Shown here: positions 54,496 to 62,683 of the stretch, one piece after another
Numbering within the stretch: the stretch's first letter is position 1
Layout of the letters: each line of letters starts with the position of its first letter
Assembly: GCF_907163265.1 (NCBI RefSeq)
Contig: NZ_CAJQUM010000001.1
Location: forward strand, 2,294,001-2,358,000
Origin: Georgfuchsia toluolica
GTDB lineage: Bacteria > Pseudomonadota > Gammaproteobacteria > Burkholderiales > Rhodocyclaceae
Direction: 5' to 3'
DNA length: 64,000 nucleotides
Translations under genes and position numbers: made by a program
Notes under the pieces: model-generated
The model's input: only the letters and a program-made list of their open reading frames with translations
The model's database searches: none
What the model was told of the DNA's origin: nothing

Positions 54496-56892
54496 TTGAT
54501 TTCGTTAAAAACCGCGGTTATTCAATCGGTAGTGTGCGTATTGTTGCTGGGTGCTATGGGAGTGGGTGCCCAGAGCTTGTCGACCCGGGAGTCACAGGCG
54601 CCCTATGCGGCGGACATGTCTGCCGACTCTCAGGATCGGTCTGCCGTGCCAGGCGACTGGGCCGCTCCGGCTGCATATCAGAATCCCCGTATCGGCGGCA
54701 GCGGCGGCGTCAGTAATCCCGCCCAACCGAACGCACAGCCGGGAATGGAACCCGTTCCGGCGCGGCAGTTGCCGCGAATAATCCCACGCAATGAGCCCAA
54801 CGATTTCCAGAAATTCATGCTGGAAGCTACCGGCAAACTGTTGCCCATTTATGGTGCGGATTTTTTTGAAGGTGCAGATTCGGCCCGTCCCGCACAGGGC
54901 GCACCTGTCCCCAATGACTATCCACTCGGGCCCGGCGATGAACTGCTGATCCGGGGTTGGGGCTCGATTGATATCGACCTGCGGGCAGTTGTAGACCGCA
55001 ACGGTCTCATCAGTATTCCCAAAGTCGGCACCGTCTCTGTGGCCGGTGTCCGCGCGGCCGATGCCGAAGAAGTGGTTCACAACGCAATCAGCAAATACTT
55101 TCACGGCTTCAATCTGAACGTAACGCTAGGCCAATTGCGCACTATCACCATTTATGTGGTGGGGCAGGCAAAACGGCCGGGGACCTATACGGTATCCAGC
55201 CTTTCCACGCTGGTAACGGCACTCAGCGATACCGGCGGGCCCAACCAGATCGGTTCATTGCGTCATGTGCAGGTTTTGCGCGCCGGAAAACAAATCGCCG
55301 AACTGGATTTTTACGCCTTTCTCGCCAAGGGGGATAAATCCAACGATGTCAAACTGATCGATGGGGATGTGATTGTCATCCCCGCCGCAGCCGGCTATGT
55401 GGCGCTGGCCGGGGCGGTTGAAAAGCCCGCGATATATGAGGTGAGAGATCAGTCCGCCGACGTGCAAAGCGTGTTGGAATTGGCGGGGGGGCTACCCGTG
55501 GTCGCAGACCCGCGCCGTGCTTTGCTGGAACGTATCGAGCCGGGCAACAGCCGGCCGCGTAGCGTGGAGGAATTTGCTCTGGATAAAGAGGGCTTGAAGA
55601 AGTCGCTAAAGTCCGGTGACCTGCTAACAGTCCTTCCCATGCGGCCCGAATTTTCCAACGCCGTCACGCTAAGGGGCACATTTTATGACACGCTGCGGGT
55701 TCCTTATCATGATGGCATGACAGTAACCAGCTTGATTCCAAACAGGGAAGAGCTGGTATCCCGTGCTTCGTTGCAGCGGCAAAATCATGATGACATGACA
55801 GCAGCCGATTCGATATCTAATAAGGAAGTGCCGGGATCCCGCGCTTCTCTGTTGAAGCAGAATCGCGAGGCTCGCGAGCCAAAGAATTTGACGCGGGATA
55901 TTGGCAATCTCTACGATGAGATCAATTGGGATTATGCCGTGGTGGAACGTCTCAATCGCAGCGACTTGAGTGTCAAACTCATATCCTTCGATCTCGGCAA
56001 GGCCCTCGCGAGTCCCGGCGGTAGCGACGATGTGCCGCTCCAGGCCGGCGACACGGTGACCGTATTTTCGATCAATGATGTGCGTGTGCCGATTACCAAG
56101 CGCCGCGTCTTCGTTCGGGTCGAAGGCGAGGTTCAGAAACCGGGCGTATATCAGGTCACATCCGGCGACAGCCTGATTGGCGTATTGCAGAAAGCCGGCG
56201 GTTTGACGGGTGATGCCTTTCTCTTTGGGACGGAGTTTTACCGTGAGTCGGTGCGCACACAACAACAGCAAAATCTTGACAAATTCGTGAGTCGTCTCGA
56301 ACAGCAGATGCTGCAGGCATCACAAAAAAACCTTTCCAATCTTGGCGTAACTGATACGGCGGCGGCCCAGCAAGCGCAGGCTCAGGTGGCTTTGGAAGCC
56401 ACGTCACGTAATCGCTTTCTGCAAAAACTGCGCGAACTCAAGGCGACCGGTAGAATTGCGCTCAATGTATCTCCCCAGGACAAAGGTTTTGCTCAACTTC
56501 CCGACTTTCGCCTCGAAAACGGTGATCGGCTTTTCGTACCGAACCGTCCGGATTTTGTACATGCCTTTGGCGCGGTCAATACCGAAAGCGCAATGCTCTG
56601 GCAACCCGGCAAGACAATCTCGGACTATCTCGAACAATCGGGAGTTAGCGCGACAGCCGACGAGGATGGCGCGTTCGTCATGCGCGCCAGCGGCATGGTG
56701 CTTTCCAATTTCGGCCGCTGGTTGAGCAGTGTCAAAGGACAGCAAGCACTTCCCGGCGACATTATCGTTGTGCCTGAAAAAGTCGATGTGGAAACCACCT
56801 GGAACGCCTTTGTGCGCGGTACGAAAGATATTTCCCAGATCTTTGCCAATTTTGGCTTGGCGGCAGCTGCCGTACACACCTTGAATAAATAA
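54496..56892 (+). CDS. SLBB-domain polysaccharide export protein (Wza/GfcE-like)
   Basis: This 798-residue exported protein has a signal peptide (~1-26, VVCVLLLGAMGVGAQS), a Poly_export domain (LGPGDELLIRGWGSIDIDLR, residues ~147-230) and several SLBB domains. Examples are TIYVVGQAKRPGTYTVSSL and FVRVEGEVQKPGVYQVTSGD. It should form the periplasm-to-outer-membrane channel for the polymer. No lipobox Cys is present, unlike enteric Wza. The start is TTG with GAGGAAAT 8 bases before it. A 26-residue unit (405-430) is tandemly duplicated (431-456). The wzz-like gene follows by 3 bases. Confidence 0.9.
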   Translation: MISLKTAVIQSVVCVLLLGAMGVGAQSLSTRESQAPYAADMSADSQDRSAVPGDWAAPAAYQNPRIGGSGGVSNPAQPNAQPGMEPVPARQLPRIIPRNEPNDFQKFMLEATGKLLPIYGADFFEGADSARPAQGAPVPNDYPLGPGDELLIRGWGSIDIDLRAVVDRNGLISIPKVGTVSVAGVRAADAEEVVHNAISKYFHGFNLNVTLGQLRTITIYVVGQAKRPGTYTVSSLSTLVTALSDTGGPNQIGSLRHVQVLRAGKQIAELDFYAFLAKGDKSNDVKLIDGDVIVIPAAAGYVALAGAVEKPAIYEVRDQSADVQSVLELAGGLPVVADPRRALLERIEPGNSRPRSVEEFALDKEGLKKSLKSGDLLTVLPMRPEFSNAVTLRGTFYDTLRVPYHDGMTVTSLIPNREELVSRASLQRQNHDDMTAADSISNKEVPGSRASLLKQNREAREPKNLTRDIGNLYDEINWDYAVVERLNRSDLSVKLISFDLGKALASPGGSDDVPLQAGDTVTVFSINDVRVPITKRRVFVRVEGEVQKPGVYQVTSGDSLIGVLQKAGGLTGDAFLFGTEFYRESVRTQQQQNLDKFVSRLEQQMLQASQKNLSNLGVTDTAAAQQAQAQVALEATSRNRFLQKLRELKATGRIALNVSPQDKGFAQLPDFRLENGDRLFVPNRPDFVHAFGAVNTESAMLWQPGKTISDYLEQSGVSATADEDGAFVMRASGMVLSNFGRWLSSVKGQQALPGDIIVVPEKVDVETTWNAFVRGTKDISQIFANFGLAAAAVHTLNK

Positions 56893-56895
56893 AAG

Positions 56896-57777
56896 ATGGG
56901 AACGACTGAAAATACCCAGACAATCCACGGTCGCGTGGAAGATGAAGATGAGATTTCCCTGCTTGATCTGGGCATCATGCTGGCCAAGCGCAAGAAACTA
57001 GTGCTGGGCTTTCCACTGGCCGTGGCAGTTCTGGTCGCGGCGATAGCGCTGGCATTACCCAATGTCTATACGGCAACAACGAAGATCCTGCCGCCCCAGC
57101 AGGACCAGTCCGCGGCATCGGCCATGCTGGCCCAGCTGGGCGGGTTGGCGAGTTTGGCGGGGGTCGCGTCGGGCCTCAAGAACCCGGCGGATCTTTATGT
57201 GGGCATGCTGAACAGCCGGACCGTCGCGGACAACCTGATCAAGCGGTTTGAACTCAATGCCGTCTACGAACAGGATTATCAGAGCAAGACCCGCGAGAAA
57301 CTCGATGACAAAACCACGATTACCGCCGGTAAGGACGGCATCATCACCATCGAGTTCGACGACAAGGATCCGAAGCGGGCGGCCGAGGTCGCCAATGCCT
57401 ATGTGGATGAATTATTCAATCTGACCAAGACCCTGGCGTTAACCGAAGCGTCGCAGCGCCGTCTGTTCTTCGAACAGCAACTGGAACAGGCGCGCGTCAA
57501 TCTCGCCAAGGCCGAAACCGCGGCGCGCGCGGCAATAAGCGAGGGGGGGCTGGTCAAAGTAGACACACAAGCGCGCGCCCTGGTTGAAACGACGGCGCGC
57601 CTGCGCGCCCAAGTAGCCGTCAAGGAAGTGGAAATCGGTGCCATGCGCAGCTTTGCCACCGAGCAGAATCCGCAATTGCTCGCGGCGCAGCAGGAGGTAG
57701 CCGCCCTGAAGAGCGAACTTGCCCGCATGGAAGGCACTGCCGACACCGCATCCACCGACAGGCCGCAAAACACGTAA
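56896..57777 (+). pseudogene. Wzz-type chain-length regulator, N-terminal part (in-frame TAA)
   Basis: This 293-residue reading frame covers the cytoplasmic tail, TM1 (KLVLGFPLAVAVLVAAIALA) and most of the periplasmic helical domain of a polysaccharide co-polymerase. It has the typical YTATTKILPPQQDQSAASAM and ANAYVDELFNLTKTLALTEA segments. It ends at a TAA (57775-57777). The same frame then continues at once with the missing C-terminal part, including TM2. The full protein needs two TM helices, so either the gene is inactivated or the two halves are made separately and reassemble. Polymer length control should be affected. Confidence 0.85.
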
Positions 57778-57780
57778 GGC

Positions 57781-58098
57781 ATGAAGAATCTCGGCCTGCT
57801 GCGCGACGTGAAATACTACGAAACGGTTTTCGAACTCATGGCCCAGCAATTCGCGATGGCCAAAATCGACGAAGCCAAGGCCCCATTGCTGATTCAGGTC
57901 GTCGACAAAGCCGTAGTGCCAGATCGCAAATCCAAGCCCAAACGCAGTCTGATAGTGTTGCTCTCCGCCCTGGCGGCAGGGTTCGCGGCGGTATTGTGGG
58001 CATTCGTCAAGGAAGGCCTGGAAAAGGTACACCAGAACCCTGAAAGCGCAGAGCGGCTGGCGACATTCAGACGCTATTGGTCCTGGCGCAAGGGATAA
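57781..58098 (+). pseudogene. Wzz-type chain-length regulator, C-terminal part
   Basis: This 105-residue frame continues the upstream wzz in phase after TAA GGC. It opens with ATG at 57781 (MKNLGLLRDVKYYETVFELM) and carries the conserved VKYYE, IDEAKAPLLIQVVDKAVVP and the closing TM2 (SLIVLLSALAAGFAAVLWAF). The ATG lies only three bases past the stop, so reinitiation is possible, though no independent Shine-Dalgarno sequence is seen. Both pieces together give about 400 residues, the size of an intact Wzz/PCP protein without kinase domain. Confidence 0.83.
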
Positions 58099-58262
58099 GC
58101 AGCCCTGATCAAACCCTCATTGTCGATAGGTGCGCCGCAGCGGCCGTTTCGCATATACCAATGACAAAACCATCATCCACTGCAATCTGGCATTAATGGT
58201 TGGACGTGGAAAAAAGCCCGTCTTTCCTTGCCCCTTGAGTCTTACATCTTGTACCTGAAAAC

Positions 58263-59327
58263 GTGAAAACCATTTTCGTCACTGGCGGCGCCGGCTTCAT
58301 CGGGTCAGCCCTGATTCGCCTGTTGATGGCGGAAACCGATTGGCATGTTGTCAATATTGACAAGCTGACCTATGCCGGCAACCTTGAGTCGCTCACTTCG
58401 GTGATGGACAATCCACGCTATCAGTTTTCGCGAACCGATATTTGCGACCGGGTTGCACTGGATACACTCTTTGATCATTACCAGCCGGCAGGCGTCATCC
58501 ATCTGGCCGCCGAGTCTCACGTGGATCGCTCGATTCATGGCCCCGGCGATTTCATTGCGACCAATATCTCGGGAACCTACACGCTGCTGGAAGCGGTTCG
58601 CGGTTACTGGAGCAGCCTGGAGCATGCCGCAAAATCCACTTTCCGTTTCCACCATGTTTCAACCGACGAGGTGTATGGATCCCTGGGCAATACGGGCTTC
58701 TTCACTGAGACCACGCCGTACCAGCCGAATTCCCCGTATTCAGCCTCCAAGGCAGCTTCCGATCATCTGGTTCGCGCCTGGCACCATACCTATGGGCTGC
58801 CGGTAGTCACCACCAACTGCTCCAACAACTACGGTCCCTGCCAGTTCCCTGAAAAGCTGATTCCGCTGATGATCCTCAACGCCTTATCTGAAAAACCGTT
58901 GCCGATTTATGGCAAGGGCGACAATGTGCGCGACTGGCTCTACGTCGATGATCACGCCCGTGCCTTGCGCCTTGTGTTCGAGCGTGGCCTGCCCGGCGAA
59001 ACCTACAATATCGGCGGCCACAATGAAATGACCAATCTGCAGGTGGTAGATACCCTGTGCACCCTGCTCGACGAATTAAAACCACGGCACGATGGCCGCA
59101 GCTATCGCGAACAGAAAATTTCCGTTGCCGATCGCCCCGGCCACGACAAGCGCTACGCCATTGACGCCGGCAAGATCGAACGCGAGCTGGACTGGAAACC
59201 GTTGGAAACCTTCGAATCCGGCATCCGCAAAACCGTCCTGTGGTATCTCGATAACCAGTCTTGGGTGGCCAATGTGCAAAGCGGCGAGTACCGCGATTGG
59301 GTCGTCAAGCATTACGGCAAACCCTGA
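58263..59327 (+). CDS. rmlB: dTDP-glucose 4,6-dehydratase
   Basis: RmlB makes dTDP-4-keto-6-deoxyglucose, step two of dTDP-rhamnose synthesis. The 354-residue SDR protein has the NAD motif [14 protein letters not shown], the catalytic DE pair in [10 protein letters not shown] and YSASK (Tyr/Lys), with [19 protein letters not shown]. It uses a GTG start. The gap upstream (58099-58262) contains CTTG-rich repeat sequence and no gene. Confidence 0.96.
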   Translation: MKTIFVTGGAGFIGSALIRLLMAETDWHVVNIDKLTYAGNLESLTSVMDNPRYQFSRTDICDRVALDTLFDHYQPAGVIHLAAESHVDRSIHGPGDFIATNISGTYTLLEAVRGYWSSLEHAAKSTFRFHHVSTDEVYGSLGNTGFFTETTPYQPNSPYSASKAASDHLVRAWHHTYGLPVVTTNCSNNYGPCQFPEKLIPLMILNALSEKPLPIYGKGDNVRDWLYVDDHARALRLVFERGLPGETYNIGGHNEMTNLQVVDTLCTLLDELKPRHDGRSYREQKISVADRPGHDKRYAIDAGKIERELDWKPLETFESGIRKTVLWYLDNQSWVANVQSGEYRDWVVKHYGKP

Positions 59328-59351
59328 ATCTTGTCCCTTGCCCCTTGAATC
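59328..59351 (+). repeat. CTTG-rich short repeat after rmlB
   Basis: TTGTCCCTTGCCCCTTGAAT, an iteration of CCTTG units, directly precedes the four-helix bundle gene. Related sequence lies before rmlB (58225-58258) and at 59702-59757 and 61556-61604. Confidence 0.6.
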
Positions 59352-59705
59352 ATGCCCCGGTTTGAAGAACTTGATGTCTGGAAAAAAGCGGCAAGACTTA
59401 GCGCCGATCTATACAAAAGCATGGCCGAATTAAAGGATTTTGGATTTCGCGACCAGATTACCCGCGCAGGGCTTTCCATACCTTCTAATATTGCAGAAGG
59501 CTATGAACGGGCAACAGATAAAGAAATTGCCAATTTCTTGAACTATGCCAAAGGCTCTGCAGGAGAACTCAGGACGCAAATATATATCGGCATGGACATC
59601 GGCTATATCGAGCACGAGACAGGTAAATGCTGGCTTATCCAAGCAGAAGAAATTTCCAAAATGCTCCATGGCTTGATCAAATCAGTCCGCTCCAGAACCT
59701 CCTGA
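59352..59705 (+). CDS. Four-helix bundle protein (23S rRNA IVP / S23 family)
   Basis: This 117-residue protein belongs to the family first found as intervening-sequence ORFs in 23S rRNA genes. It begins FEELDVWKKAARLSADLYKS and carries GFRDQITRAGLSIPSNIAEG and NFLNYAKGSAGELRTQIYIG, the family consensus. The function is unknown. It is inserted in the rml operon between rmlB and rmlD, flanked by CTTGAA repeats, which suggests it arrived as a mobile cassette. Confidence 0.9.
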   Translation: MPRFEELDVWKKAARLSADLYKSMAELKDFGFRDQITRAGLSIPSNIAEGYERATDKEIANFLNYAKGSAGELRTQIYIGMDIGYIEHETGKCWLIQAEEISKMLHGLIKSVRSRTS

Positions 59706-59757
59706 TCCTTGCCCCTTGAACCTTGCCCCTTGAACCTTGAACCTTGAACCTTTCATA
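59702..59757 (+). repeat. Tandem CCTTGAA/CCTTGCC heptanucleotide array
   Basis: Seven-base units (CCTTGCC, CCTTGAA, CCTTGCC, CCTTGAA, CCTTGAA, CCTTGAA) are tandemly arranged just before the rmlD ATG, and overlap the last codon of the four-helix bundle gene. Copy number could change by slippage and would alter the spacing to rmlD. Confidence 0.8.
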
Positions 59758-59759
59758 TC

Positions 59760-60668
59760 ATGAAAATTCTCCTCTTCGGCAAAGGCGGGCAGGTAGGCTG
59801 GGAGCTGCAACGCAGCCTGACGCCGCTCGGCGAAATCATTGCACTGGATTTCGATAGTGTTGGGCTGTGCGGCAACTTTGCAGACCTGGCGGGGCTTGCC
59901 GCCACGGTTCGCCAGGTGGCCCCCGATGTAATCGTGAATGCGGCGGCGCATACCGCCGTGGATAAGGCTGAATCGGAACCTGAACTCGCGCATATCCTCA
60001 ATGCACTGGCGCCCGGCGTGCTAGCGGTGGAAGCTCAAAAGCTCGGCGCCTGGCTGGTGCATTACTCCACCGACTATGTGTTTGACGGCAGTGGTTCTGC
60101 ACCGTGGCGCGAAACGGATAAACCAAGTCCTCTGAGCGTTTATGGACGCACCAAGCTGGAGGGAGAAATAGAAGTTGCCAAGTGCGAAAGGCACCTGATA
60201 TTTCGAACAAGTTGGGTCTATGCGGCGCATGGCAGCAACTTCGCCAAGACCATCTTGCGCCTGGCGCGGGAGCGCGACCGGCTCACCGTGATTGACGACC
60301 AGATTGGAGCCCCTACCGGGGCCGAATTGCTGGCCGACATTACAGCGCTGGCTCTGCGCACAGTACGAAACAGCCCGGATCTCGCCGGTCTTTACCATCT
60401 GACCGCAAGCGGGGAGACGAGCTGGCATGGCTATGCGCGGCACGTGATCGAATATGCGCGCATGAACGAAAAAGGCGGTGCGAGCAATATACGAGTAGCA
60501 CTAGATGCCGTTCTGCCGATCCCAACATCTGCATATCCGTTACCGGCACCAAGGCCGTTGAATTCCAGGCTCGACACTTCCAGGATTCGAAATATTTTCG
60601 GGATAGTACTGCCGGATTGGCGACAGGGTGTTGATAGAATGTTAAAAGAATACTTGGAAGCAAATTGA
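59760..60668 (+). CDS. rmlD: dTDP-4-dehydrorhamnose reductase
   Basis: RmlD catalyses the last step of dTDP-L-rhamnose synthesis, using NAD(P)H. The 302-residue protein has [20 protein letters not shown] (Rossmann loop), [18 protein letters not shown], the catalytic STDYVFDG and YGRTKLEGE (Tyr/Lys). It overlaps the rmlA start region by frame; the TGA at 60666-60668 is followed by the rmlA ATG at 60671. Confidence 0.96.
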   Translation: MKILLFGKGGQVGWELQRSLTPLGEIIALDFDSVGLCGNFADLAGLAATVRQVAPDVIVNAAAHTAVDKAESEPELAHILNALAPGVLAVEAQKLGAWLVHYSTDYVFDGSGSAPWRETDKPSPLSVYGRTKLEGEIEVAKCERHLIFRTSWVYAAHGSNFAKTILRLARERDRLTVIDDQIGAPTGAELLADITALALRTVRNSPDLAGLYHLTASGETSWHGYARHVIEYARMNEKGGASNIRVALDAVLPIPTSAYPLPAPRPLNSRLDTSRIRNIFGIVLPDWRQGVDRMLKEYLEAN

Positions 60669-60670
60669 AT

Positions 60671-61555
60671 ATGCCAAAAGTCAACCGTAAAGGCATTATC
60701 CTGGCTGGCGGCTCCGGCACCCGGCTTTATCCCGCGACGCAAGTTGTGTCCAAGCAACTGCTGCCAATCTTCGACAAGCCGATGATCTATTACCCTCTCA
60801 GCACTCTCATGCTGGCGGGCATACGCGACATCCTCATCATTTCTACTCCGCAGGACACACCGCGTTTCGAGCAGCTTCTGGGCAATGGCAGCCAGTGGGG
60901 CCTCTACCTTAAATATGCTGTTCAACCTTCGCCCGATGGCCTCGCCCAAGCCTTCCTCATCGGTGAGCAGTTCATCGGCAACGACTGCTGCACGCTGGTG
61001 CTCGGCGACAATATTTTCTACGGTCACGACTTCAATGGCCTGCTGCAAGAAGCGACCCAAAGACAAAGCGGCGCCACCGTCTTCGCCTACCGCGTCAATG
61101 ACCCCGAACGCTATGGCGTGGTCGAATTCGATGCCCAAGGCAAGGCCGTGAGCCTGGAAGAGAAACCCCAGGCGCCAAAATCCCACTATGCCGTTACCGG
61201 CTTGTATTTCTACGATCAACACGTCGTCGAACTGGCCAAGTCCCTCAAGCCCTCCGCCCGCGGCGAACTTGAAATAACCGACCTCAACCGCCTCTATCTG
61301 GAGCGTGGTCTACTGAGTGTCCAGACCATGGGCCGCGGCTATGCCTGGCTGGATACCGGCACCCACGAGTCGATGCTCGAAGCCAGCCACTTCATTGAAA
61401 CTATCGAGCGTCGCCAGGGACTCAAAGTGTCCTGCCCCGAAGAAATCGCCTGGCGGCAAAAGTGGATCGATGACACTCAATTGGAAAACCTGGCGCAACC
61501 CCTGGCCAAGAACGGCTATGGCCAGTACCTCCATGGCCTGCTCAAGGAAAGGTAG
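60671..61555 (+). CDS. rmlA: Glucose-1-phosphate thymidylyltransferase
   Basis: RmlA activates glucose-1-phosphate with dTTP, the first and feedback-controlled step to dTDP-rhamnose. The 294-residue protein has the nucleotide-binding signature [35 protein letters not shown], and the metal-binding [12 protein letters not shown] 60671 gives the standard start; a TTG two codons before overlaps the rmlD stop. Confidence 0.96.
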   Translation: MPKVNRKGIILAGGSGTRLYPATQVVSKQLLPIFDKPMIYYPLSTLMLAGIRDILIISTPQDTPRFEQLLGNGSQWGLYLKYAVQPSPDGLAQAFLIGEQFIGNDCCTLVLGDNIFYGHDFNGLLQEATQRQSGATVFAYRVNDPERYGVVEFDAQGKAVSLEEKPQAPKSHYAVTGLYFYDQHVVELAKSLKPSARGELEITDLNRLYLERGLLSVQTMGRGYAWLDTGTHESMLEASHFIETIERRQGLKVSCPEEIAWRQKWIDDTQLENLAQPLAKNGYGQYLHGLLKER

Positions 61556-61604
61556 GCGCCCCTTGCCTTTTGAACCTCGCGCTCTGCATCTTGTATCTTG
61601 AATT
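61556..61604 (+). repeat. Degenerate CTTG repeat between rmlA and rmlC
   Basis: CCCCTTGCCTTTTGAACCT then CATCTTGTATCTTGAATT is a degenerate version of the arrays around the four-helix bundle gene. It fills the whole gap ahead of rmlC. Confidence 0.5.
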
Positions 61605-62150
61605 ATGAAAGTCATCCCCACCGCCATTCCCGACGTCCTCATCATCGAACCAAAAGTTTTCGGCGATGAGCGCGGCTTCTTCTACGAGAGCTTCAACGCC
61701 AGAGATTTTCAGAAAACCACCGGCCTCGATGTCCAGTTCGTGCAGGACAACCATTCGAAATCAGCCAAGAACGTGCTGCGTGGGCTGCACTATCAAATCC
61801 AGTATCCGCAAGGCAAGCTGGTCCGGGTCATTGCAGGCGAGGTCTTTGATGTCGCCGTAGATCTGCGCAAAGCCTCGCCCACCTTCGGTAAATGGGTGGG
61901 CTTTACACTTTCGGCAAAGAGCAAGCGCATGGCCTGGATACCACCGGGGTTCGCGCATGGCTTCAGCGTAACATCGGAAACAGCAGAGTTCCTCTATAAG
62001 ACCACCGACTACTGGTATCCAGAATTTGAACGTTGCCTGCTGTGGAATGACCCGGTTTTAGCTATTGCGTGGCCATTAACAACTCCGCCAACCCTCGCCA
62101 AAAAAGATGCGGAGGGGAAGCACTTGGCCGATGCGGATTGCTATGAATAG
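61605..62150 (+). CDS. rmlC: dTDP-4-dehydrorhamnose 3,5-epimerase
   Basis: RmlC epimerises C3 and C5 of dTDP-4-keto-6-deoxyglucose. The 181-residue cupin-fold protein carries VQDNHSKSAKNVLRGLHYQI, with the catalytic His in RGLHYQ. It also has GEVFDVAVDLRKASPTFGKW and WIPPGFAHGF, and the substrate-proximal Tyr in EFLYKTTDYW. It completes the rmlB-D-A-C set; mobile remnants begin immediately after it. Confidence 0.96.
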   Translation: MKVIPTAIPDVLIIEPKVFGDERGFFYESFNARDFQKTTGLDVQFVQDNHSKSAKNVLRGLHYQIQYPQGKLVRVIAGEVFDVAVDLRKASPTFGKWVGFTLSAKSKRMAWIPPGFAHGFSVTSETAEFLYKTTDYWYPEFERCLLWNDPVLAIAWPLTTPPTLAKKDAEGKHLADADCYE

Positions 62151-62184
62151 GCTTGAAATGTCATCCCACGGGCCCTCAGTACTG

Positions 62185-62445
62185 GATCTCAGTCCTCTTC
62201 TCGCGTTGTTGTTCGTGTCGACCCCAGATATTGCAGGCCAACAGAGGTAGAGACGTTGTTGGGTGACGCTTCGAACGCGCGCCGACACCGCGACCAGCTG
62301 CTTGCCCGCGAAGTGGTCGAATCCTTCTTCGCCGAGGTGATGGCCTTGGCTGACAAGAAGGGGTTGCTCTCGAAGGAGCACTTCTCCGTCGATGGCACCT
62401 TGGATCCAATCTTGGTCGAGGTGCGGCGGAAGACGCAAACAGCAA
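62185..62445 (+). pseudogene. IS5-family transposase remnant
   Basis: A frame over 62256-62483 encodes LLAREVVESFFAEVMALADK, then KGLLSKEHFSVDGTL, which matches the N-terminal third of IS5-type transposases up to the first catalytic Asp region. Right after DGTL the expected IxxW continuation (TTG ATC CAA TCT TGG) is one base out of frame, so the remnant also carries a frameshift. Both ends are missing. It shares the 62151-62578 gap, which has no intact gene. Confidence 0.75.
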
Positions 62446-62578
62446 CGAGTGCCATTGATAAACGCGTCACCGAAGGCGGCTAGGGATCACCGATGCACTG
62501 CCAGTACGAATGAGGATACAATTTACTATTGTTGCCTATAAGGTCAAACTTATTTGCTCAGGATATAGGAGTACGGAA

Positions 62579-62683
62579 ATGGTTGAAGCAGTGAGTCAAC
62601 CCAATGCGATTTCAAGATTTTCTTTCAAAGTCAGAAGTCGCTTATCGCTATATGCAAGAAAAATTAGGAAAATACTCAACATC
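62579..62683 (+). pseudogene. 5' end of a gene interrupted by the IS4-type element
   Basis: An ATG at 62579 with an AGGAG ribosome site seven bases upstream opens a frame, MVEAVSQPNAISRFSFKVRS then RLSLYARKIRKIL. After 35 codons it runs into the left inverted repeat of the insertion sequence. The basic, amphipathic start gives no family. By position it would be the next polysaccharide-locus gene, perhaps a glycosyltransferase (guess). The rest, if it survives, is beyond 64000. Confidence 0.5.
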
